Translations under genes and position numbers: made by a program
Notes under the pieces: generated by a model
Told to the model about the DNA's origin: nothing
Seen by the model: the letters and a program-made list of their open reading frames with translations, nothing else
The model's database searches: none
In this document: positions 28,881 to 38,352 of the stretch, piece after piece
Layout of the letters: each line of letters starts with the position of its first letter
How positions within the stretch are numbered: the stretch's first letter is position 1
NCBI GenBank assembly: GCA_003427395.1
Contig: BFEA01000031.1
Span: 74,003-126,396, forward strand
DNA: 52,394 nucleotides
From: Chara braunii
Lineage: Eukaryota > Streptophyta > Charophyceae > Charales > Characeae
Direction: 5' to 3'

Positions 28881-29772
28881 TCGTTGACATTCCTGTGACA
28901 GAAATGTCTGAAATTGCCCAGCCACCAAATTGTGGGCAATCAANGGGGGGGGGGGGGAGGAGCCATCCACTCGTCACGCTGTTCTTCCACCCAAAATTTA
29001 AAAACTAAGCCCATGCTGGTGGGTCTCTCTCTCTTCATTCCATTTTCTTCTTTTTCCCGCTTGTTGGTGAGGGTCTATGTAGCACAGGCGAGAGCTTGAC
29101 AAACAAAAAGAGAAAAAAGTCAAGAAAAGAAAGGAAGACAAAGTGGGGATGCTCCAGCTGTCATCAGTGCAGTCCCTCACCCAAAATAGGCTTCTATAAG
29201 GTTTGATATATATTGCAGTTACGATGCAGTATGTAACATCCTCTTTTTCATTTGTAGACTCCGGCATTATGTAATGTACAGGATTTGAACTTATAAGCTA
29301 GGGGAAGGTTCTGGCCGCTGCATGATAGATCATGCAGATAGATAGCCAGATATGGAGAATCTGGGTGAATGAGACCTCACCCTGTGGATCAGGACTCCCC
29401 CGTAATCTAGCATGCTTCAACTAGGGCTGAGTAGGGTTCCTGCTAAGCCCTAGTGCCTACAACCACTGTCCGGTCCGATCACCCCTCCAAGATGGTACGA
29501 AGGGTGATGGTCCTGAGTGGTACACACTGAGGTAGGATGAGGGGAGTAACCCTAGTTTTCCCAACAAAAAGGATCAGGGGAGCGCCAGGAGATTGACAAG
29601 AGGATTTCTCGTACCCTCCCCCCACCCCACCCTACCCCATCCCTACCCTACCCCGCTGTTCATCCGTCCCTTGTGTTGTCTCTTCTCCTCGCATTACCAT
29701 CCACAAATGCTTAGCCGGCCAGGAAGGGTCTCTCCTTCCCTCGCTCGTCAAATGCTCCTTCCCTAAATACCA
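28881..29772. other. Gene-free stretch with an N-flanked G-run
   Basis: N at 28944 followed by poly-G marks a doubtful assembly position. The rest is mixed sequence, with a C-rich stretch (ACCCCACCCTACCCC type) near 29620-29660. No gene or RNA is supported. Confidence 0.4.
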
Positions 29773-29868
29773 CAGTAATATCACCTTGATGTTCGATGGA
29801 CAGAGCCGGACCTATCAAAGTAATGTTACCCTGATCCATGATGGACAGAGCTGGCAATGGGCAGAGCT
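29773..29868 (+). repeat. Two ~45-bp tandem units (AGTAAT...GATGGACAGAGC)
   Basis: AGTAATATCACCTTGATG..GATGGACAGAGCCGG is followed directly by AGTAATGTTACCCTGATC..GATGGACAGAGCTGG. A short open frame here (29786-30052) includes both units, but no family is recognised. Confidence 0.65.
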
Positions 29869-30334
29869 GATAGCAGACTGCCAACTCTTTGGCAATCTCA
29901 CCACTGCTTATACAGATTCTGCTAATTTGTTAAGCCGCCAGTACCTTTCTCAGCTGCTGGTGCCGAGCCTAAATTCGAACTTCGGGCCAAGGAAAAAACA
30001 ACCGATGCGCTATCGAATTTGGCTGGTGCCTCCAGCCATTTCGTCCCGGTAGTGCCGAGGCTGCCCACCCCCCATGTTAACCGGTGGGCATTTGTTTTTC
30101 AAGCGGGAAAATGTACTGGTGGTTTAAGATCTAGGAAGTTCCAGGATTGCTAAGGGTAGGACCCCACTGCTTGGTGGTGCCTGGTGCCAGTAAAACATCC
30201 GCCAGCCCAAAATCGTAGCCGACGGGAATGAGCACACGAAAAGGGACTCCACCACCACAGCATTTTTGGCACTTCCCAAGGTTTCTGTTACCCGATCAGG
30301 AAGACTTGCCTTTTCGGGCAAGTTTGCCTCCGCA
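29869..30334. other. Gene-free stretch
   Basis: Nothing recognised. Several CCACC-rich words and a long C-run near 30069 are present. Confidence 0.35.
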
Positions 30335-30476
30335 TTTTTTCAGCACACCAACCAATCCCCATGCCTCCTTTCCGCACGGGATGGCTGGTGCGTTTGCCAG
30401 CCTCTAGAGGTTGGCAAACATACTAGCCATCCCATGCAGAAAGGATGCATGGGGATTGGTTGGTGTGATGAAAAGC
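30335..30476. repeat. Large near-perfect palindrome (~140 bp hairpin)
   Basis: Arms of about 60-70 bp meet at CCTCTAGAGG (30401-30410). The outermost well-matched part is ACACCAACCAATCCCC (30345) against GGGGATTGGTTGGTGT (ending 30466). Weaker complementarity continues outward for about 10 bases through TTTTCA/TGAAAA. The shape fits a hairpin-type MITE, but no target duplication was seen. Confidence 0.85.
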
Positions 30477-30810
30477 CAGAGGTAGGCAGAGTTGAAACAA
30501 AGGGTTGGACCCCACCGCCGTGCGAAAAGAATTTTGGTTTCCGAAACCTTGTTTCCGGGGACCCCACACAGAGTGGATTCGATGTCTGGAAACTTCGGAG
30601 GAGCGTTCCCACTCTGGCTGGGGGCGCGTAGTACCCTCTGGCGACAGGACTTCCCGGTTGCGACGGACGGGTAGAGGGGGGGGCCATCTCCTCCGATGCC
30701 GACGGAGGGTTGGGGACGGCGTTGGTGGGTAGACTCCCAGTGGTCCAAGCAGGTGATCCACAGCCATGGGCGGACAAGAAGTGGGTGTCACACAAGAGGA
30801 AGGTGTGGCT

Positions 30811-30815
30811 GTTTT

Positions 30816-30846
<31 letters not shown>

Positions 30847-30853
30847 GGGGGGG

Positions 30854-30913
<60 letters not shown>
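30811..30913. repeat. Poly-T followed by ~88-base poly-G tract
   Basis: About 14 T are followed by G from 30826 to 30913 with a single C at 30854. Such a long G tract is rare in genomes and could form G-quadruplexes. Other G-runs in the window are flanked by N (12556, 28944), so an assembly or sequencing artefact is possible here too. Confidence 0.9.
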
Positions 30914-30916
<3 letters not shown>

Positions 30917-31162
30917 CCTAGAATGACCCTGCGTAGGCCGACGAAAGGTCCAATGCCTTGCCTTGGGGTCGTCCAGGCTCTCTTCCGCCTGTGGGTACTG
31001 TTTCGTGGGGTCGTTCAGGCTCCTTTGGGAGGTGAAGGTGGGTGAAAAAAAAACAGGGAAAACAAAAAAAAGAGGCGCGTGTCGGTTCATAGAACAGTTC
31101 AAATTCAAAATTCGAACGGGGAGGTGAGGGAGGGTCGGCGGGCGGGAGGAAATCGAAATGGA

Positions 31163-31219
31163 CAAAATACAACGTGCACGGCAAAATATGACGTGCAGGA
31201 CAAAATACGACGTGCACGG
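31163..31219 (+). repeat. 19-bp tandem repeat, three units
   Basis: CAAAATACAACGTGCACGG, CAAAATATGACGTGCAGGA and CAAAATACGACGTGCACGG lie in direct succession, and a partial CAAAA follows. Confidence 0.9.
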
Positions 31220-31354
31220 CAAAAAAGGAAGGGACATCCGGTATATCGAATATCTGTACGATGATTGTCCCGTGCATGTCCCATGCAAGCGACAACCCGG
31301 GCAGCCCTGACCATCCTTCCACAATCGTGTGTGGCCCCATAGCTCGCCGAAGGC

Positions 31355-31921
31355 ATGCAAAGGGTCCGTGCAATCCTAGGGGGCCTGCCACCACATGTTG
31401 TACATCGCCGGGCTGTAGGAGCAGCTTGCAGGGCGTACCTTGGACATCAACTGCTTCCGCAGATCGGCAGTGGTACGAACAACAGTTTCGTGAGCGGTGG
31501 TGGTCTACCGAATGTGCCAGCCCGAGACCTGCCTATCTGCAGTGGGGTCGGTGGGCGCATTGTCATCAGGGGCGCCCTGCCTTTGCGATGGACAAAGACA
31601 TCACCTGCAGGCGTGCCACGTTGCAGATTCCTCGCGCTGTCCGCATCGGCCATTAACCGGTGTCATCTCCCAGTTTCCCAGTCCCCTGTTTCGTATGGAG
31701 GTGTCCTCCGGCCATGTCAGTTTCCTCCCACTGCCGGTTCAGCAGCGAAAGAGCCCACAAGCGTGCAGTCACGTGTGTCCACCGCAGTGACGACGACGAA
31801 GGCGCCGGGGATCAACGTGCCTAGCAACAGAGGTCATATTTGTTGCTTCTGCAATAGGACACCAAGCACCGAAGGTGTCCGTACTCCTTGTGCCTTCATC
31901 CGACAGTCCTCTTCATGCTAG
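31355..31921 (+). CDS. Possible N-terminal ORF of the SANT-like gene (doubtful)
   Basis: A 188-codon plus-strand frame from ATG 31355, without recognisable domains. It reads HICCFCNRTPSTEG and is Ser/Pro/Thr-rich near its end. It lies 0.8 kb upstream of the SANT-like pseudogene on the same strand and could be an upstream exon of it, but I cannot see splice support. The region is GC-rich, where long chance ORFs on both strands are common (a 158-codon minus ORF overlaps its start). Treat as tentative. Confidence 0.25.
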   Translation: MQRVRAILGGLPPHVVHRRAVGAACRAYLGHQLLPQIGSGTNNSFVSGGGLPNVPARDLPICSGVGGRIVIRGALPLRWTKTSPAGVPRCRFLALSASAINRCHLPVSQSPVSYGGVLRPCQFPPTAGSAAKEPTSVQSRVSTAVTTTKAPGINVPSNRGHICCFCNRTPSTEGVRTPCAFIRQSSSC

Positions 31922-32755
31922 GGTTGTCGCTCATCCTTGCCATTGCCATCTTCCTGGCCTGTGTTGTTGTCCTCCTCGCTCTTGCCTTTTGCGTCACCTT
32001 TTTCGTTCGTTTCTCGTAGGGGACGAAGGTCGCAGAGTTTTTGCATTGCCATCTGCTTTGTGAGCATGGACAGGCGGCTTTGGGTCGAGGATGGAGAAAA
32101 CGAAGGTATGGGAGGTTCTCGCCATGGTTCCCAACATTGGGCGCAGTATCAAGGTTTCTTGTCCATGCTGAGTCAGGACGTTGACAAGTTCGGTTCCCGT
32201 CCTCGCTTTCCCGCGGCTGTTGGCCAGCTGCCGGTGTGGAGGAAAGATCCCCCCGGCCTCTGAGATATGCCATCGGGTCATGTACCTTTGTACCATGAAT
32301 CTGCACATGGAGGCGGGGCTGGGTAAGGCAGTTTGTCTTGCGCTGTGTACTCACAACTGTCCTCCACGGACATGGCCGTGCATGGGGCCACCACGGTCCG
32401 TGCAGGCAGTTTCACAGCGACATTGTGCAAGGAGTACGAGGAGCCATTTTCCGACGGGCAATGTAGATGGATGTCAGTGGAGGACATGTCAGGAACGCAA
32501 CGGTCTTATGGGGTGGCATCCAACCAGAAGTAGAATGGCGGTGTGTACGACCATGTCCATGGAGACAAATTCGGATGTGAGGCACAGAGCGGTCGTGGGC
32601 AGGCGACATTGCCACAGGGAGGAACACCGCTACATGGGGGGTTACATGTGACGACAGGGGCGGACGCGGACAGTGGCAATGGTGTTCGTCAAGGGTAGGA
32701 GTGTTCTCATGCAGCCCCCCAGCAGGTCGCAGTCGACTTCGGGTCGTCGGAGTCC
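31922..32755. other. Stretch without a confident gene
   Basis: GC-rich; short ORFs on both strands overlap and contradict each other. It may be intron or linker of the SANT-like gene, but I see nothing decisive. Confidence 0.35.
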
Positions 32756-33297
32756 GTGGATCATCTGTGTAGTGGCTTGCCACCAGCCAGCCGTGGTGAT
32801 GGAAGGGGGCGAGGTCAAGGGGGGGAGGGCACAAGTGACAGCAGCGGATGCAGCGATCGGGCAACACAGCCACCAGGGGGAGGACGTGGCAGAGAAGGGC
32901 AAACTCCACCAGCATCTGCATGTGGTGGGGAGGCTAGTGGGAGTGGAAAAGACCTGGGTGGACAGGAGAATGATGACAACCCTTCACTACCTCCAGCAGT
33001 TGACGAGGGGGGGCGTCAACGAAAAGCTCCTGCCAAAACGATTGTGCCTTGGACGTTGAAGGAGTGTTGGCGCTGGCCAAATGGGAACGGGAGGATGACG
33101 CGATGATGGCAGATGCCACCGCCAGGCACAAGTGTATGAAGAAGGGGGAGAGACAAGAGTGGGTCGGAGATGATGGCGGATGCCACCGCCAGGCACAAGT
33201 GTATGAAGAAGGGGGAGAGACAAGAGTGGGTGTCCGACCACATGAAAGAGGAAGGGATGATGAGGTCCGCCGAAGATTGAAGGAAAAAATGGTTTAA
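32756..33297 (+). pseudogene. SANT/Myb-like gene, 5' part (broken, interrupted at 33297)
   Basis: The frame from 32756 is a Gly/Ser/Asp-rich linker leading into KTIVPWTLKEC. After a shift near 33065 it continues as ALAKWEREDDAMMADAT and KKGERQEWV. A 67-bp tandem duplication then repeats this part. In a third frame the domain resumes as SDHMKEEGMMRSAED, TGA (33278, where Cys is expected), RKKWF. The pattern (initial W, central W, then a G..R...DC..KW end) matches a SANT/Myb-like or trihelix-type DNA-binding domain. Such domains occur in plant regulators and in the second ORF of PIF/Harbinger elements. The frame is cut at the TAA target site by the element at 33298 and resumes at 34944. Confidence 0.6.
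33097..33231 (+). repeat. 67-bp tandem duplication
   Basis: GATGATGGC(A/G)GATGCCACC...GACAAGAGTGGGT occurs twice, at 33102 and at 33169. As 67 is not a multiple of three, it shifts the reading frame of the SANT-like gene. Confidence 0.92.
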
Positions 33298-34943
33298 GGG
33301 GCTCGTTCGACACTCCTCGGGGCATCCTCGGGCCCCGAGGACGATTCCTTGGAGTCGCCGGAGGAAAATCCCGCCTTCGTTCCACTCATCCTCGAAAATG
33401 TTCCCCGAGGACGATTCCTCGGGGCGTCCCGCGGCCAGTTTCATATATCGACGAGTGGACGCGGGGGGTGGTCGGCGTTTGGTCCATCCTGCATGTCCGT
33501 GTGGGTGTGGGTGGTCCAGTGCTGGCGGCGCGCATGACCGGGCTCTGCGGCGGGAAAAAAAAAATGGCACGGAAAAGGCGCGGTGTCCCAGATCGAAATT
33601 TGAATTCGAATTTTTGAGATCAAGCGTGCACAAGCGTGGGCGTCCACCACTCGCAGTCGCTGCTCGCCCCGTGTTATGGATTCTTGCCGTCGCGGATGGA
33701 GCATCCGTCGCTGTTCTTCCCACACCTCCCTCCCGTCGCGTCCGTCACCTCTTTCCTCGATCCCGCAATCATGCTCCCCGCATTCCCCCCGATTGCGAGA
33801 CACACTCAAATTGCCGGACAGGGGAGACAGGGACAACATCCACAACGTGCGAGCCGAGGCACCCCTTGAAGCAGACGGCGCCCTGTATTGTTGCGTACGA
33901 GGATCCCTGTTGTTCCCCGACGCCACGCGGACCGACGACACTGGAGACTTCGACGGTCGTGCAACAGCCATCACCTGGCCGCCATCGTCATTGGGACGGT
34001 TGTCGACTAGCACTGTCCGCGTGGAAGACGACGACCTCCCACTGCACAGACCGAACGTCAGATTCACACCTCCATCTCCTTCGTCGCCGCTCAGGCCCTG
34101 CTGGAGGAGCTGGGTGTACGACTGCCCGTAACTGGGCTCGCGGCTTCCACAAAGCTCTGTGGCCGTCCACTCCTGCGTAGACCCACTTCCCAGCGGCATG
34201 TCACGTGAACGTCTGTCGTCCTCCTCCTCGTCCGATGTGTCCGGCAAAAGCTGCAAGTGTGGTGGCAGGTGCGCGTACTCCGACCGCTCCACCGCCCTTG
34301 AACCTCTAGACGGGCTCTGTCCGGCCCGTTGGCCACCACCCTCACCCCCTGCAGACCTGCAAACCGCCTGCCGCCCATCCATACTGACGTCCTTCTTTGC
34401 ACACCGTCGCCTGAGCCCACGTCGCGGAACGATGCCGACGACACAGACGTGGAAGAGCACTACGAGGACAAGCAGGAGGACGACCAGCACCAGCAGTGGC
34501 AGCCTCCGAAAGACGTCGGCCATGAAACGCACGTGGACGACGCGAGCACCTGCAAGACAGCCGTGGACGTACAGGAAACGGTGACGGACACTCTGTCGAA
34601 AACGGCCGATCGCAGCTAACGACAAACGGTGGGTAACGTGCTCCGTCGCGGAAGACACAACGCGATCGGGAAAGTGGGGGCGGCCTAAAGTATTCGTTGG
34701 CCGCGTTGAAAATTGTCGTCGAGAGAGCTGTCGTCGACGCTCCGATTCTTCCGGACGCTCGACCTCCAAGGGACCTCGGGAGGTCCCTTGGGGAAAGCGT
34801 CGAAATGGCTGTAGCCCGAGGAATCCCGGAGGAAACCCCGAGGAAATGTTTTCACTTTTTTTTTTCGTTTTGTTCCCCGAGGATAGGTGGAACGATGATT
34901 TCCTCGGGGATTTTACGTGCCCGAGGAGTGTCGAACAAGCCCC
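33298..34943. mobile_element. PIF/Harbinger-like DNA transposon (1646 bp), TAA target duplication
   Basis: Terminal inverted repeats GGGGCTCGTTCGACACTCCT at the left and GGGGCTTGTTCGACACTCCT (reverse complement) at the right match at 23 of the first 24 bases. They are flanked by TAA on both sides (33295-33297 and 34944-34946). Subterminal CCTCGGGG/CCCCGAGG words recur many times. A 3-bp TAA/TTA duplication and a GGGGC(T/C)TGTT-type end are hallmarks of the PIF/Harbinger (Tourist) group. I see no DDE transposase, so it is probably non-autonomous. Removing it together with one TAA restores an open reading frame in the flanking gene, which confirms the ends. Confidence 0.85.
33441..34382 (-). 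CDS. ORF inside the Harbinger-like element (313 codons, unrecognised)
   Basis: A minus-strand frame from ATG 34382 to the stop at 33441, wholly inside the transposon. The larger frame reaching 34979 crosses the element end and cannot be the native start. It has a Ser/Arg/Gly-rich start, an acidic patch (PDTSDEEEDDRRSRD) and then SYTQLLQQGLSGDEG. The low-complexity remainder is hard to judge. Harbinger elements encode a Myb/SANT-like accessory protein as well as a transposase. This could be the N-terminal, non-domain part of such a protein, but no domain is visible. Confidence 0.35.
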   Translation of the reverse strand: MDGRQAVCRSAGGEGGGQRAGQSPSRGSRAVERSEYAHLPPHLQLLPDTSDEEEDDRRSRDMPLGSGSTQEWTATELCGSREPSYGQSYTQLLQQGLSGDEGDGGVNLTFGLCSGRSSSSTRTVLVDNRPNDDGGQVMAVARPSKSPVSSVRVASGNNRDPRTQQYRAPSASRGASARTLWMLSLSPLSGNLSVSRNRGECGEHDCGIEERGDGRDGREVWEEQRRMLHPRRQESITRGEQRLRVVDAHACARLISKIRIQISIWDTAPFPCHFFFPAAEPGHARRQHWTTHTHTDMQDGPNADHPPRPLVDI

Positions 34944-35538
34944 TAACTTGGTACAGAAGCTGAAATTGCTTGTGGACAAGGTGGGGCGGTCAGGGCATTA
35001 ATTCTATTGGGACATGACAGAAGAGGAGAGAGAGGCGGAAGGTATTTATGTCACGTTCGATTGACGTCTTTGGCAGGCGATGGAGTGGGTGTTCAAAAAA
35101 CCGTCTAGGACGTGTGAAAAAGCCATGAACTTCGACACCATGGGTGGAGCTGAAGCAAAAGGCACAGGGGGAGGTTTGGGTGAGCGAGGAGGGTCGGACA
35201 GAGGAGGGTTCGACACGCCGGGAAGCAGGTTAAAATAGAGGTCAAATGGCGGCAGTAGAGTCCATGTTGGAGATGACCCATCTTCCGTGTCATCTATGGG
35301 AGTTGCCATCGCTGAGTCCATACGTGTGTACGTGGATGGCTTGGACAGAGCCGTGGCAACGATTGCTGAGGCGAGCAAGGAAGGTTTGACCATCATCGCC
35401 GGGAGCATAGGCAAAATGGCGACGCAGATAGGTGCATTCACATATGTCATAGGTGAAGGGAACGATGTGCTGCAGCTCCTGGTTGGTGTGATGGGTGCCC
35501 GGAATTCAGGCAGACCTCGGAGTACTGGGGGGGGGTAG
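34944..35538 (+). pseudogene. SANT/Myb-like gene, continuation after the transposon
   Basis: From the right-hand TAA the frame reads NLVQKLKLLVDKVGRSGH, then TAA (34999), FYWDMTEEEREAEGI, TGA (35062, from CGA or similar) and RLWQAMEWVFKK. It continues past a TAG (35236) into a helical region (SIRVYVDGLDRAVATIAEAS) and a Gly-rich end at 35538. It joins in frame with the KKWF end at 33294 when the transposon and one TAA are removed. The text after the DNA-binding domain (WDM, then a long amphipathic helix) is a plausible dimerisation part. Three stops show decay. Confidence 0.6.
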
Positions 35539-35637
35539 GGGCATCGATCCTTGAAACCGATGGATAATGAAGAGGGTGGTAAGAAATGGTATAGTGTGGG
35601 AAAGAAATATGGGCAAGTAGAAGACAAACCAGAATGC

Positions 35638-35663
35638 AAAAAAAAAAAAAAAAAAAAAAAAAA
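35638..35663. repeat. Poly-A run (26 A)
   Basis: A pure A-run about 100 bases downstream of the last stop of the SANT-like fragment. It could be a retroposed tail or a simple repeat. Confidence 0.9.
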
Positions 35664-35956
35664 GGTGTGATGGGAGATATCACATCCGTCACTGGCGGTG
35701 CATTGTGGTGTTCTTCGATGAAGGGAAGGGGGAGTGTCAGGTTTGACCCTCCCAGACGGTGGCCGGTCGGAGGGGAAGGGGGGGGGGGACTGGTCGTGAA
35801 ACTCCGAGTGCGGGCAAGCATTGTACCCCCGTCCGGAGCTATAAATGCAGGGCTCGCACATAGTCACAGCATGAGATCTTATGTGAATGTCTCTTTGCCA
35901 GGTTGTGCTAACGGGAGTCAAACCTGCCTTCCGAGTACGTGTGTACATTAATTGTG
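35664..35956 (+). other. Stretch with a TATA-like box
   Basis: No gene. GAGCTATAAATGCAGG at about 35838-35853 resembles a TATA box, and TTTGCCAG/GTTG at about 35893-35904 could be a splice acceptor. Neither can be tied to a transcript. Confidence 0.3.
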
Positions 35957-36083
35957 GAGAGAGAGAGAGAGAGNNNNNNNNNNNNNNNNNNNNNNNNNNN
36001 NNNNNNNNNNNNNNNNNNNNNNNNNNNNNNNNNNNNNNNNNNNNNNNNNNNNNNNNNNNNNNNNNNNNNNNNNNNNNNNNNNN

Positions 36084-36158
<75 letters not shown>
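35957..36158. repeat. (GA)n microsatellite containing a 110-base N gap
   Basis: GA run, then N from 35974 to 36083, then GA to 36158. The true length is unknown. Confidence 0.97.
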
Positions 36159-36162
<4 letters not shown>

Positions 36163-36630
36163 GGAGGTCGACAAGGTGGTGCATGCATCGTGGGTGGGAA
36201 AATCGTCGTCGTCCAAGAAACGAAGGTGGCTCGTTGTTGCCTCCCTCGCGGGAAGATGGAATTCGGCCCTGACACGGCGGGTCTCCACGATCGTGTCTAC
36301 TATATCCTCGTGGAAGGGACTCTAGCAATGAAAATCGATGGCGGCTTAGGGTACGAAACTGAAGACAACTTGGTGGATGTCATCCTAAACGTGAAGAAGT
36401 TATCGGAAGTTATCTCTGACGAATGACGTCTCCCACAATGTGATGTCGTCGGCGACATCCTTAGATACCTCATGTCCACCATAGTTGACAAACACCTGAA
36501 AGCGCTTCACGACAATGCTTCTTACGTAGCGAACATGAAGCCCCCTCTCCAGGATAGGCACTACTTTCACGACATTGTGCAATCGTCGTGCCCGAAAGAC
36601 GATTTGAAGGCCGCGCGTAGGCGGTGGTGA
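36159..36630 (+). pseudogene. C-terminal fragment possibly of the SANT-like gene
   Basis: The plus-strand frame has MEFGPDTAG, LHDRVYYILVEGTLAMKIDG and YETEDNLVDVILNVKKLSEV, then TGA at 36424. It continues in the same frame as LPQCDVVGDILRYLMSTIVD and VANMKPPLQDRHYFHDIV, ending at TGA 36628. The residue pattern across the stop is protein-like on both sides. It may be the last exon of the SANT-like gene, separated by the GA microsatellite and gap. A 176-codon minus-strand ORF (36400-36930) overlaps but has low-complexity Ser/Pro text. Family not recognised. Confidence 0.4.
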
Positions 36631-37013
36631 GGGTGAAGGGGAGTGTTGCATAACCAGTGGTGAAGCATAAGGGGAGATTGGATGGGAATGTGTTATGAAT
36701 GAAGGTCGTGAGGATGCGGGGGGTGCGGACTGTGGGGCCTGCACGCTTGGTTGGAGGGCAATTTGCCCATTTGCATGTTGGGTATGGAGCGGTTGGACGA
36801 TGATATGGCAGCGTAGAAGGGAGAAGAACCCCCGCACGATCATCACATGATATGATGTCACGTCCACAGTTATGTCACCGTCGTCCACTTTTTGGGTGAT
36901 CTGTCGGCCGTCGTTTTTTCCCGCAAACATTTTCTTTTCTTTTTTGGTGGGCGAAGAGGATCGTGATTGGCCGCCGCTGTGTGATGTTCATAGTGTCATA
37001 TACTTTGAACTTG

Positions 37014-37016
<3 letters not shown>
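36631..37016. other. Gene-free stretch
   Basis: G-rich then AT-rich. Nothing recognised on either strand. Confidence 0.35.

Positions 37017-37063
<47 letters not shown>
37017..37063. repeat. (GT)n microsatellite
   Basis: An uninterrupted GT run of about 23 units. Confidence 0.97.
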
Positions 37064-37064
<1 letters not shown>

Positions 37065-38044
37065 GTGGCGAGAACCATTTGTCACATATGATGATGATTG
37101 TCGTTTTGTCGGCATGGGCGTCATAACGAGCATATGTAAAGCATGACCTGACGATTCGCCGCAAGATGTATAGACAAGTAGTCGTCGTGTGAGGAACAAT
37201 GGTTGTTGAAGTCGTTACCGAAGGTGGATGGTGCTTCGAACGCCGTTTTTCAAAATGATTGTCAAGAGGGAGTGGAAGGTGGACAACAATTCAACAATCA
37301 TCGTCGTTTGTGGAAACTTCTCTGTTCCAATAAATGAGTTTTTTCGTTCGGGTATCAGTCTGTAACAGATGCGGCAGTGATTGTCTGCGGATGTGTGTGT
37401 ATGACCTTTTTCCTTTTCAAACCATCTGTCTTTGTCATTTGTCTGAATTTTTTAAAAAAATCGTTTTTTTTTTTCTCGTCAACATGTGTATTTGTTCGTG
37501 TGTATGTATATGCATCTTCTTCACTTGTTTATTTTTGCTTTTACCATTGATAAACGATTGAATATGATGAGCATTTTCCTACAATGTCCAATCCATTATC
37601 ATGTGATTTGTTTGGTCGTATTACCAAAGAAATGGGTACGATCACATTTAATAAACATTCATTAATAAATTTCATGTTGCGTCTACACAACTGAAATCCT
37701 TGTTATCTTCTTGTGTGTGTTGAGTATAAAAAACTGAAATACATAACACACATAATATGTGGATGGTAAAAACATTTCGTTTCGTAAAAGTTTCGAAAAA
37801 ATTCACATCAGGAACGACAAACATCGTAAAAGTAAAAAACAATCAACGAAAAAAAAACAACCGACTACCACACTGTATAAAAGTGATTTCAGAGAAATAT
37901 CAGTGGAATGGAAACTGGAATTGTTCATAAATGCATAGCATCCTGTGTTTCTATCCCACGTATGTGTTAGGCAGATTGGTTGACTAATTGTGAAAAGTTG
38001 GCATGCCTGCCTATGTGTGCATTAAAGAGCCTCCGTAGGTAAAC
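37064..38044. other. AT-rich gene-free stretch
   Basis: AT-rich DNA with T- and A-tracts. A short ORF near 37334-37561 is Cys/Phe-rich from simple sequence and not credible. Confidence 0.4.
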
Positions 38045-38298
38045 AGGTGGATAGACAGATACATAGGTAGATAGATAGATTGGTGGATAGACAGGTAGGT
38101 AGATGGATAATCATATAAATAGATAAAACGATCAATAGATATATAGAGAGATAGATAGATAGGTAGATAGGTAGATAGGTAGATAGGTAGATAGATAGAT
38201 TGATACATACATAGATACAAAGATAGACAAATACATATCTACGTAGATATGTAGATACATAGATACATAGATACATAGATACATAGATATATAGATAC

Positions 38299-38352
<54 letters not shown>
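38045..38352. repeat. (GATA)n microsatellite, degenerate then pure
   Basis: Interrupted GATA/GGTA/CATA tetramers turn into a pure GATA run at 38305-38352. Long Tyr/Ile/Ser ORFs on the minus strand here are artefacts of the repeat. Confidence 0.95.

Noticed and set aside
29255-29370. tRNA-like T-arm (GTTCAAATCC on the minus strand)
   Set aside because: The flanking bases do not form a T-stem, and there is no A box or acceptor stem at the right distance.
33441-34979. 512-codon minus-strand ORF as one real gene
   Set aside because: It runs across the terminal inverted repeat and target duplication of the transposon into host DNA, so its first part cannot be native. Only the portion inside the element (from ATG 34382) is listed, with low confidence.
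35887-36325. Arg-Glu-rich ORFs around the N gap
   Set aside because: The repeats RERERE and LSLSLS come from the GA microsatellite and the N run.
36400-36930. 176-codon minus-strand ORF
   Set aside because: It overlaps a plus-strand frame with better protein-like text, and its own middle is Ser/Pro low-complexity. No domain recognised.
38011-38300. Tyr/Ile/Ser-rich ORFs that look like membrane proteins
   Set aside because: They are direct translations of the GATA microsatellite.
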